6,209 nucleotides of DNA. Origin: Acidobacteriaceae bacterium. Lineage in GTDB: Bacteria; Acidobacteriota; Terriglobia; Terriglobales; Acidobacteriaceae. The translations under genes and the position numbers were made by a program. The DNA is taken from the NCBI GenBank assembly GCA_003165855.1, contig PMXH01000205.1, positions 299 to 6,507 on the forward strand, written 5' to 3'. Below the pieces are notes generated by a model. The model did no database searches, was not told the origin of the DNA, and worked only from the letters and a program-made list of their open reading frames with translations. Below are positions 1 to 5,457 of the stretch, one piece after another (within the stretch, counting starts at the first letter, position 1; each line of letters opens with the position of its first letter).

Positions 1-1772
1 TGCACCATGATGCGGTGGCCGCGACGAAAGGTGTGGTTCACGTCTTGCATGTTGAAGTCGATCTCCTCAACCTTGCCAGGAGTGAAAGGTTCGGGCTTTT
101 CGAAACTGCGGCGAAACTTTCCGCGGAAGGGCTCGCCACGCACCAGTTGCTGGTATCCACCCATCGTGAAACTGGGCGGAGGCACGTCGGTTCGCGGCTT
201 GCCTTTGTCTTCCGGCCGGAACTCGTCGAGCTTGCTGTCGGGGTAGTCTGGGGGATACACGTCGATCACTTTCACATCCCAATCGGAATCCGTTCCGCTG
301 GTCGAAACAAAAAGTCTGGGCGAAATGGGTCCGGCAACTGTCACGTCTTCCTGCAGTACCGGAGTTTCATAAACCAGAACATCAGTCCTGCTGGAAGCGA
401 AGCGCTGGTCGGACAGCATGTATTCCTGCGGCACATTCACCGAAGCGTAGTTCACAAAAGGCACGGGTTTGGCCGGATCGCTCACGTACTCATCGAAAGC
501 TGTCGCGTCTGAAACGGGCGGATCGAACGAAAGTCCGCCACCGGTGCGGAAATAGAGGGTCTTCTCCTCAGCCTCTTTCGGGGGCCACGCAGAATAATGT
601 CTCCACACATTCGTGCCGGTCTCGAAGACATACGCCTTAGGGAGCTTTGCGTCTCCGCCGCCCTTCAGGTACTGCTCGAAAAATGGAAACAGAATGTTCT
701 TCCGGTAATAGTCGCCGGTATTCGCGGCGAACTCAATCCGCCCCAGGTGATCCCCGTCATAGCGATACCAGCCGCCGTGCACCCAGGGCCCCACCACCAG
801 CGCATTGAAGATTCCCGGGCTGTTTTTCTCGACCGCGTGGAAGGTGCTGAACGGACCTTGCAAATCCTCGGCGTCAAACCATCCCCCAACCGTGAGCACC
901 GCGCATTGGATCTTCTTCATGTGCGGCGCCAGGTTGCGTGCCTTCCAATAATCGTCGTAGGTGTCGTGGTGAAGTTGGTCGTCCCAAAGCGCGCTCTTGC
1001 CCTCAAGATATTTCCCCAAGTTGGCGAGGGGTCCGGCGTTCAGGTAGAACTCGTAGCCGTCTTTCGTTCCGAAATCGAAGGGCACGCGCGTCTTGGGCGG
1101 CAACTGCGGATTCTCCTGCGGCTTGAAGGAACTATAAAAGTCGAAGTTGGCGGCCAGCATGAATGCCCCGCCGTGGTAGGCGTCATCGCCCATAAACAGA
1201 TCAGTCATGGGCGCTTGTGGCGAAGCCGCTTTTAACGCCGGATGCGAATCGATGATGCTGGCGGAGGTGAAGAATCCGGGATAGGAAATACCCCATATCC
1301 CGGCATTGCCGTTATTGTTCGGCACGTTCTTAAGGAGCCACTCAATGGTGTCGTAAAGATCGCTGCTATCATCGACATCTTGTTTTGATCTCTTGTTGTC
1401 GAGGTGCGGACGCATCTCGATGAACGTCCCCTCCGACATGTAACGCCCGCGTACATCCTGGTTGACGAAAATGTAACCCGCCTTATCGAAGTCAGGCGAC
1501 GGTCCGAGCCGCGTGCGATAAAGATCCACTCCATACGGGCCAACGCTGTAAGGTGTTCGATTGATCAGAAATGGGTAAGCATGCGAGGTGTCCTTCGGCA
1601 CGTACACTGAGGTGAAGAGGTGCACCCCGTCGCGCATCGGAATTCGGTATTCGTACTTCGTGTAGTGTTCCTTCACGTCATACTCCTGTGCCTCGGGCTT
1701 GCTCTGGGCGGCAAGAGTGGGGCTCAACGCCAGGGTGCTGAGAACCATGACCAACAGTTTCCGATGCGGCAT
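1..1772 (-). CDS. Exported CocE/NonD-family (S15) alpha/beta hydrolase, AEH-like; C-terminus cut by window edge
   Basis: 590 codons are open from the ATG at 1772-1770 to the left edge with no stop. A GGAGG (1781-1777) lies 4 nt before the ATG. Residues 1-22 form a signal peptide (HRK, a hydrophobic stretch, then LAA before Gln), so the enzyme is probably periplasmic or secreted. The N-terminal hydrolase domain has RTPY (Tyr75, likely oxyanion hole), QDVRGRYMSEG (105-115), nucleophile elbow GISYPG (Ser163), Asp300 in GGWFDAED, and His332 in GPWVHGG. A PepX_C-like jelly-roll runs from about 378 and ends here in GHRIMV; roughly 40-60 residues are missing by family length. Asp197, Glu302 and Asp303 match in spacing the carboxylate cluster of alpha-amino acid ester hydrolases (AEHs), which bind the substrate's alpha-amino group. 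Likely activity is hydrolysis or acyl transfer on alpha-amino esters or beta-lactam-like amides; the natural substrate is unknown. The family assignment is firm; AEH specificity is inferred. Confidence 0.93.
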   Translation of the reverse strand, partial: MPHRKLLVMVLSTLALSPTLAAQSKPEAQEYDVKEHYTKYEYRIPMRDGVHLFTSVYVPKDTSHAYPFLINRTPYSVGPYGVDLYRTRLGPSPDFDKAGYIFVNQDVRGRYMSEGTFIEMRPHLDNKRSKQDVDDSSDLYDTIEWLLKNVPNNNGNAGIWGISYPGFFTSASIIDSHPALKAASPQAPMTDLFMGDDAYHGGAFMLAANFDFYSSFKPQENPQLPPKTRVPFDFGTKDGYEFYLNAGPLANLGKYLEGKSALWDDQLHHDTYDDYWKARNLAPHMKKIQCAVLTVGGWFDAEDLQGPFSTFHAVEKNSPGIFNALVVGPWVHGGWYRYDGDHLGRIEFAANTGDYYRKNILFPFFEQYLKGGGDAKLPKAYVFETGTNVWRHYSAWPPKEAEEKTLYFRTGGGLSFDPPVSDATAFDEYVSDPAKPVPFVNYASVNVPQEYMLSDQRFASSRTDVLVYETPVLQEDVTVAGPISPRLFVSTSGTDSDWDVKVIDVYPPDYPDSKLDEFRPEDKGKPRTDVPPPSFTMGGYQQLVRGEPFRGKFRRSFEKPEPFTPGKVEEIDFNMQDVNHTFRRGHRIMV

Positions 1773-1805
1773 GCAGCCTCCGTTAAAATCGACAATCGCA
1801 TAGGC

Positions 1806-1835
1806 AACCTACATTTCGGGCCGGGATGCCGTCAA
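1806..1835 (-). promoter_or_regulatory. Possible promoter of the S15-family hydrolase
   Basis: Read on the minus strand, TTGACG (1835-1830) matches the -35 consensus at 5 of 6 bases. It is followed after 18 bp by TAGGTT (1811-1806), a poor -10 element. Transcription would begin about 30 nt before the start codon. The -35 is good but the -10 is weak, so this is tentative. Confidence 0.25.
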
Positions 1836-1857
1836 GCGGGAATGCTGCGGGGAGCCG

Positions 1858-1863
1858 TATAAT
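1858..1863 (+). promoter_or_regulatory. -10 element, likely promoter of queD
   Basis: A perfect TATAAT lies 58 nt before the queD start codon. No good -35 hexamer is found at 16-19 bp upstream, and there is no extended TG motif, so an activator or a lineage-specific -35 may be involved. The predicted leader of about 50 nt is short and shows no preQ1 riboswitch signature. Confidence 0.5.
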
Positions 1864-1921
1864 AGATGCTTTGCCATCGAGCGCGGCCCAGCTGTAGTCA
1901 CGCCGAGCCGCTGAGGGATGC

Positions 1922-2299
1922 ATGTTCGAAGTGACGGTTGACGATACTTTTGCCGCGGGCCATTATCTGCGCAACTACAAAGGCAAGTGCGAGAATCCGC
2001 ACGGCCATAACTATAAGATTCGGGTGACGCTGGCCGGGGCCGAGTTGGACAAGGCTGGACTTCTGCTCGACTTCAAAGACTTGCGTGAAGTCATGAAGCA
2101 CGTGATCGACCGCCTCGATCACCAGATGATCAACGACATCGAGCCCTTTACCGTGATCAACCCATCGGCTGAGAACTTGGCCAAGTATTTCTATGATGAA
2201 TCGAACACCCGGCTGAAGAGCGTGACCAACGGCCGCGTGCGGGTAAAAAACGTCACCGTGTACGAGACGGATACGACGACGGCCACCTACAGCGAGTAA
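1922..2299 (+). CDS. queD: 6-carboxy-5,6,7,8-tetrahydropterin synthase (QueD)
   Basis: A 125-residue member of the COG0720 PTPS/QueD family, close to the usual 120-140. It converts 7,8-dihydroneopterin triphosphate to 6-carboxytetrahydropterin, the second step from GTP towards preQ0 in the cytoplasm. Zinc ligands are His14 (AAGH), His27 and His29 (PHGHNY). Cys23 in CENPHGH is the catalytic cysteine of the CxxxHGH motif. Asp66-His67 (RLDHQMIN) and Glu115 (VYETDT) are the other active-site positions, and NPSAENLAKYF is the typical late helix. The start is supported by GAGGG at 1913-1917 with a 4-nt spacer and by the normal N-terminus. Another ATG at 1918 is out of frame. The residue after Cys23 is Glu, so the motif also reads ExxHGH, seen in folate-making PTPS-III proteins; a second role is possible but unproven. 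It is the first gene of a que cluster, 125 bp before queE. Confidence 0.95.
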   Translation: MFEVTVDDTFAAGHYLRNYKGKCENPHGHNYKIRVTLAGAELDKAGLLLDFKDLREVMKHVIDRLDHQMINDIEPFTVINPSAENLAKYFYDESNTRLKSVTNGRVRVKNVTVYETDTTTATYSE

Positions 2300-2327
2300 C
2301 AGTTGCAAAAGACAATCGCCATTCATA

Positions 2328-2398
2328 AGTGATCAGTCGCCGGCATTCGGTCGTTGTGAATTTAGAGCCAGTCGCTGATTTTCTGGCCACTGATCACT
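2328..2398. repeat. 10-bp inverted repeat in the queD-queE spacer
   Basis: AGTGATCAGT at 2328-2337 is the exact reverse complement of ACTGATCACT at 2389-2398, and of a second copy at 2396-2405 inside the heptad array. The 51-nt gap also holds a CAGTCGC direct repeat (2334-2340 and 2369-2375). A long-range hairpin in the queD-queE transcript is possible. No U-run follows, so this is not an intrinsic terminator. Confidence 0.6.
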
Positions 2399-2425
2399 GA
2401 TCACTGGCCACTGGCCACTGTTCCA
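2384..2425. repeat. Tandem heptad repeat TGRYCAC, five exact-phase units plus a degenerate sixth
   Basis: Units are TGGCCAC (2384), TGATCAC (2391), TGATCAC (2398), TGGCCAC (2405) and TGGCCAC (2412), then TGTTCCA (2419-2425), whose last base is the A of the queE start codon. Only two bases vary (GC or AT) inside a fixed TG..CAC frame, and each unit contains a GGCC or GATC palindrome. The array fills the place where a queE ribosome binding site would be. The in-frame stop TGA at 2398 rules out a longer QueE other than through a rare CTG at 2404. Confidence 0.85.
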
Positions 2426-3108
2426 TGCAGATAACCGAAATCTACAAATCGCTGCAGGGAGAGTCGACCCACGCGGGACTGCCTTGTATATTTGTGCGCC
2501 TGACCGGTTGCAATCTGCGTTGCTCGTGGTGCGACAGCGAATATACCTTCCAGGGCGGCCGCAAGATGACTTCCGAAGAAATGTGGGACGAGGTAAGACG
2601 GCTCAGTCCCGACGGTGGCTTGGTGGAGATTACCGGTGGCGAGCCCATGCTGCAAGAGCGCGAACTCCTACCCTTGATGCGCCAGTTGCTGGACGCTGGA
2701 TATCGAGTGCTCCTGGAGACCAGCGGAGAGCGCCCGCTCGAGCGGGTACCCGCGGCAGTCATCAAGATCGTGGACGTGAAGTGTCCCGGCTCGGGCGAGC
2801 CAGACACATTTCATATCGAGAATCTGGAAACCCTCACCCCGCACGATGAAGTCAAGTTCGTGCTGAGCGGCCGGGTAGACTACGAATTTGCCCGGGACTT
2901 CACCCATCGGCACCGCCTGGCGGAGCGCGTGAATGCGGTCCTGTTCTCACCCGCTTTTCGCAAGCACGCGACCGGGGCGCGCGACAGTTCGCACTGCCTC
3001 CTCGATCCCCAGGAATTAGCCGAATGGATGCTCGCCGATAACGTGCCAGCGCGTCTGGGATTGCAATTGCACAAGTTCATCTGGGACCCCGCCCTAAAGG
3101 GCGTTTAG
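2425..3108 (+). CDS. queE: 7-carboxy-7-deazaguanine synthase (QueE), radical SAM
   Basis: 227 residues, normal for the family. This radical S-adenosylmethionine enzyme contracts the ring of 6-carboxytetrahydropterin to 7-carboxy-7-deazaguanine, using a 4Fe-4S cluster and Mg2+. The N-terminus MQITEIYKSLQGES is the typical substrate-binding opening. The cluster cysteines are Cys29, Cys33 and Cys36 (CNLRCSWCDSEYTF), the CX3CX2C form. GGEP at 71-74 is the SAM-binding motif, LLETSGE follows, DVKCPGSGE is the next conserved loop, and LQLHKFIW is the usual C-terminal motif. The ATG at 2425 matches the family start, yet no Shine-Dalgarno precedes it: the upstream bases are a heptad repeat. The TAG is 17 nt before queC, so the two are very likely co-transcribed. 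Nothing is missing from the active site. Confidence 0.96.
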   Translation: MQITEIYKSLQGESTHAGLPCIFVRLTGCNLRCSWCDSEYTFQGGRKMTSEEMWDEVRRLSPDGGLVEITGGEPMLQERELLPLMRQLLDAGYRVLLETSGERPLERVPAAVIKIVDVKCPGSGEPDTFHIENLETLTPHDEVKFVLSGRVDYEFARDFTHRHRLAERVNAVLFSPAFRKHATGARDSSHCLLDPQELAEWMLADNVPARLGLQLHKFIWDPALKGV

Positions 3109-3125
3109 AAGATTGATCCGAAATC

Positions 3126-3869
3126 ATGACCCGTTTGACCGATCGCGCCGTAGTTCTGCTCAGCGGAGGGATGGATTCCTGTGTTTGCGCGGCGCTCGCC
3201 TCCCGCGACTACCCTACCGCGGCCTTGCACATCAGTTACGGTCAGCGCACCGAACTCCGCGAGCGGCAATCCTTCCTCGCGATCTGCCAGCGCCTGAACA
3301 TTCAGGACAAACTCCTCGTCCGTAACGAATCCCTCCGCGCCATCGGAGGCTCCGCCCTCACCGACGAAAACATCGCCGTCCCAATCACCCCCGCTGCCGG
3401 CAACCCAATCAACCACCCCAACCATGGCCCCGGCCACGACATCCCGGTCACCTACGTTCCCTTTCGCAATGCCCATTTCCTGGCCGCCGCCGTGAGCTGG
3501 GCCGAGGTCCTCGGCGCATCGAAAATCTACATCGGCGCCGTGGAGCAAGATAGTTCTGGCTATCCCGATTGCCGTCCGGCGTATTATGAAGCGTTCAACC
3601 AGGTGATCAAAGCCGGGACGAAGGAAGGGAACATCGAAATCGTCACGCCCCTCATTGCGATGCGCAAAGCCGAAATTGTCCGCCTTGGCCTTGAACTCGG
3701 TGCACCATTCGATTTAACGTGGTCGTGCTACAGCCGGGAGGATCGAGCCTGCGGCGTGTGCGATAGTTGCCGGTTGCGGTTGCAGGCCTTCGCCGCCGCC
3801 GGAGCCACAGATCCGATTCCATATGCCACCACGGATCAGGTCTTCGGCCAAGCGGGTTTTGCGCCCTGA
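3126..3869 (+). CDS. queC: 7-cyano-7-deazaguanine (preQ0) synthase (QueC)
   Basis: 247 residues, slightly longer than the usual 220-235. It uses ATP and ammonia to turn 7-carboxy-7-deazaguanine into preQ0. The PP-loop of the N-type ATP pyrophosphatases is SGGMDS at 13-18. HISYGQR (35-41) and EQDSSGYPDCR (140-150) are typical QueC blocks. The zinc site is Cys201, Cys209, Cys212 and Cys215. Two oddities stand out. Residues about 86-106 (TPAAGNPINHPNHGPGHD region) are roughly ten longer than in E. coli QueC, and the usual VPGRN reads VPFRN (111-115). The catalytic blocks are otherwise intact, so activity is expected. The start has only a weak AGAAG 13 nt upstream; translation may be coupled to queE, 17 nt before. 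A terminator follows at once, closing the que unit. Confidence 0.95.
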   Translation: MTRLTDRAVVLLSGGMDSCVCAALASRDYPTAALHISYGQRTELRERQSFLAICQRLNIQDKLLVRNESLRAIGGSALTDENIAVPITPAAGNPINHPNHGPGHDIPVTYVPFRNAHFLAAAVSWAEVLGASKIYIGAVEQDSSGYPDCRPAYYEAFNQVIKAGTKEGNIEIVTPLIAMRKAEIVRLGLELGAPFDLTWSCYSREDRACGVCDSCRLRLQAFAAAGATDPIPYATTDQVFGQAGFAP

Positions 3870-3879
3870 TTGTCGAATG

Positions 3880-3912
3880 AAAAAATGCAGAACTTCGCGC
3901 TCTGCTTTTTTT
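3880..3912 (+). terminator. Rho-independent terminator after queC
   Basis: GCAGA (3887-3891) pairs with TCTGC (3901-3905) around a 9-nt loop containing TTCG. Six A residues (3880-3885) precede and seven T residues (3906-3912) follow, extending the stem by A-T pairs past one bulged T. It starts 11 nt after the queC stop. The A-run also makes it plausible in the opposite direction, though no minus-strand gene arrives here. Confidence 0.8.
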
Positions 3913-3958
3913 CAGTCAACAATTAGAAGTCAGCACTCAAACAATATCGTTTCGTGCC

Positions 3959-3964
3959 GGGAGG
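3959..3964 (+). promoter_or_regulatory. Shine-Dalgarno that fixes the start of the TPR protein
   Basis: GGGAGG lies 5 nt before the ATG at 3970. The reading frame is open back to 3823 inside queC, but only the 3970 start has a ribosome binding site and places the signal peptide at the N-terminus. Confidence 0.85.
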
Positions 3965-3969
3965 CAAGA

Positions 3970-5142
3970 ATGAAGGTAAAGAAGCTTTTCGCAGCATTTA
4001 CTCTCGCTATCTTAGTGCTCGGACTTTGCGCGGTTCCGCTCTTCGCGCAAGGTGCATCGGGAACCGTAAAAGGCGTTTGCAAAGACTCCGACGGGAATCC
4101 CATTGCCGACGCCGTCGTAGTTTGGGCGAACCAGGACAATGGTCAGAAGTACACTCTAAGGACCAACAAGAAGGGCGAATATTTCTCGCTGGGTATTGGA
4201 GGGGGTACTTACACCGTCACTCTCTACAAGACCGCCGACGACGCCAAGGCCAACAAAGAACTCTTCCACTTCGGCAAAGTCCCCGTTACGCTGGACGACA
4301 ACCCGCCCATCGACTTCAACCTGAAGCAGGCGATGCAGGACGCCGCCAAGGGTCAGGGTTTGACTCCTGAACAAGTCAAGGCTCAGCAGGAAGCCCAGGC
4401 GAAGCACGCCAAGGAAGCCAACACCGTAAAGGCCCTCAACGAAAAACTGGCTGCGGCCAAGGTTGCGTCTGATGCCAGCGACTACGAGACCGCGATTACC
4501 AACCTGGTTGCCGCCAATGAGATCGACCCCACTCGCGATCTCATCTGGTTCAAGCTCGGTGACGCCTATCGCCTCTCGGTCACCAAGCAGACCGATCCCG
4601 CCGAAAAGCAAAAGCGTCTCGACGCCGCCGTTGACTCCTATCACAAAGCCGTCGAACTAAAGCAGGCCGCCACCAATGACAAAGATCCCAACGCCAACAA
4701 GAGTCTCGCCGCCTATTACAACAATCTGGCCGAGGCTTACAGCAAGGCGGGCAAGACAGATGACGCGATAAAGACTTACCAGCAGGCCGTCGCCACCGAT
4801 CCCACCTCAGCCGCACAGTACTACTTCAACATGGGAGCGGTTCTCACCAACGCTGGCAAAGCCGATCTGGCCATCGACGCCTTCGACAAATCCATCGCCG
4901 CCGATCCCACCCGGGCTGAAGCCTATTACCAGAAAGGCGTCAACCTTCTCGGCAAGGCGACGCTCCAGGGCGACAAGATGGTCGCCGCGCCCGGCACTGC
5001 GGAAGCATTCCAGAAGTACCTGGAGCTGGTGCCCACCGGCGGACACTCCGAGGAAGCCAAAGCCATGCTGGCCAGCATCGGCTCTTCGGTCGAAACCGGC
5101 TTCGGCACGAAGAAGAAGACGCCGCCCAAGAAGTCAAATTAG
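3970..5142 (+). CDS. Exported protein with carboxypeptidase-regulatory-like domain and TPR repeats
   Basis: 390 residues from the ATG at 3970. Residues 1-27 are a clear signal peptide: a KVKK start, a hydrophobic core, then LFA before Gln27. Cys20 lies within the hydrophobic stretch and is not a convincing lipobox. Residues 30-118 resemble a CarboxypepD_reg beta-sandwich (GTVKGVCKDSDGNPIADAVV, then TNKKGEYFSLGIGGGTYTVTL), a fold common in surface and transport proteins. Residues 120-165 are Ala/Gln/Lys-rich and probably helical. TPR-like units follow at about 159-190, 191-231 (with an insertion), 247-280, 281-314 and 315-357; the third and fourth are the clearest, ending in ATDPTS and AADPTR. 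The tail is basic (KKKTPPKKSN). It probably acts as a periplasmic or envelope protein-binding scaffold. No enzymatic motif is visible and the partner is unknown. It has its own ribosome site and lies between two terminators, so it is probably monocistronic. Confidence 0.9.
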   Translation: MKVKKLFAAFTLAILVLGLCAVPLFAQGASGTVKGVCKDSDGNPIADAVVVWANQDNGQKYTLRTNKKGEYFSLGIGGGTYTVTLYKTADDAKANKELFHFGKVPVTLDDNPPIDFNLKQAMQDAAKGQGLTPEQVKAQQEAQAKHAKEANTVKALNEKLAAAKVASDASDYETAITNLVAANEIDPTRDLIWFKLGDAYRLSVTKQTDPAEKQKRLDAAVDSYHKAVELKQAATNDKDPNANKSLAAYYNNLAEAYSKAGKTDDAIKTYQQAVATDPTSAAQYYFNMGAVLTNAGKADLAIDAFDKSIAADPTRAEAYYQKGVNLLGKATLQGDKMVAAPGTAEAFQKYLELVPTGGHSEEAKAMLASIGSSVETGFGTKKKTPPKKSN

Positions 5143-5155
5143 ATCTCGGGACGAT

Positions 5156-5258
5156 TGTCATCCTGAGCAAGCGTTTTCTGCGCAGCGAGCGAAGGATCTG
5201 GGCGAGCCGCGCGAAGTGTCGCGCTTTTTGCGACACATGAATAGCGCGTTTGGCTCGC
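5156..5258. repeat. Putative dispersed intergenic repeat with nested hairpins
   Basis: The left part, starting TGTCATCCTGAGC (5156-5168) and ending GCGAAGGATCTG (5189-5200), is an imperfect inverted repeat: ATCCTGAGC against GCGAAGGAT. This wording resembles a repeat I recall as frequent between genes in Acidobacteriota. The right part is a compound stem: GCGAGCC (5202-5208) with GGCTCGC (5252-5258), CGCGC (5208-5212) with GCGCG (5244-5248), and a perfect 7-bp inner hairpin GTGTCGC (5216-5222) with GCGACAC (5230-5236) around GCTTTTT. The structure is seen directly; copies elsewhere in the genome are inferred. Confidence 0.6.
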
Positions 5259-5285
5259 TTCCTTATCATCACACTGCACCACTAC

Positions 5286-5308
5286 AGGGCGGCTCAGCCG
5301 CCCTTTTT
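5286..5308 (+). terminator. Strong Rho-independent terminator downstream of the TPR gene
   Basis: AGGGCGGC (5286-5293) pairs perfectly with GCCGCCCT (5297-5304) around the triloop TCA, and T residues run from 5304 to 5308. It is the only stem with a U-run between the TPR stop codon (144 nt upstream) and the pilT-like gene. There is no T-run on the other strand, so it acts only rightward. Confidence 0.85.
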
Positions 5309-5457
5309 CCACCCGCCGCCGTTCCACATTACCAAGGACTATGTACTTACTGTCCCTACGCTCCGTCTGCCAGCACTGTAAAGTATAGGCATCAGGTCAG
5401 CTACGGTTGGCCTCGCTCTCCCCACTGTGGTGGTGCAATTCCCTAATCGAGGATTGA

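Larger units (their letters stand above)
5143..5457. other. Non-coding spacer between the TPR gene and the pilT-like gene
   Basis: These 315 bases hold a repeat-like structured element (5156-5258) and a terminator (5286-5308). From 5309 to 5448 I see no gene, RNA or strong repeat. TATAGG at 5384-5389 and TAAAGT at 5379-5384 are -10-like, but neither has a usable -35 at the right distance, so the pilT promoter remains unidentified. The short open frame at 5216-5446 runs through the hairpin and terminator and has no coding character. Confidence 0.7.

Noticed and set aside
15..512. Plus-strand open frames of 165 and 212 codons (15-512, 597-1235)
   Set aside because: They are antisense to the hydrolase, whose frame is open for 590 codons with all family motifs. 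The antisense frames have no recognisable domain or ribosome site.
1864..1921. Possible preQ1 riboswitch in the queD leader
   Set aside because: The leader is about 50 nt and shows neither the C-rich loop with an A-rich tail of preQ1-I nor any larger conserved fold. It also precedes preQ0 synthesis genes without queT or queF.
2384..2425. CRISPR array
   Set aside because: Units are 7 bp, directly contiguous, with no spacers and no cas genes nearby.
3105..3548. 147-codon minus-strand open frame across queC
   Set aside because: queC on the plus strand has complete PP-loop and zinc motifs; the antisense product is low-complexity Gly/Val/Asp-rich.
3823..3969. Longer N-terminus for the TPR protein beginning inside queC
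   Set aside because: It would overlap queC, run through the terminator and bury the signal peptide. The ATG at 3970 has GGGAGG in ideal position.
4156..4644. 162-codon minus-strand open frame inside the TPR gene
   Set aside because: It is a mirror of the high-GC third-position codon bias of the real gene; composition is Gly/Val/Leu-rich without any motif.
5216..5446. 76-codon plus-strand open frame between the TPR and pilT genes
   Set aside because: It runs through a perfect hairpin and a Rho-independent terminator, has no Shine-Dalgarno and no recognisable protein features.
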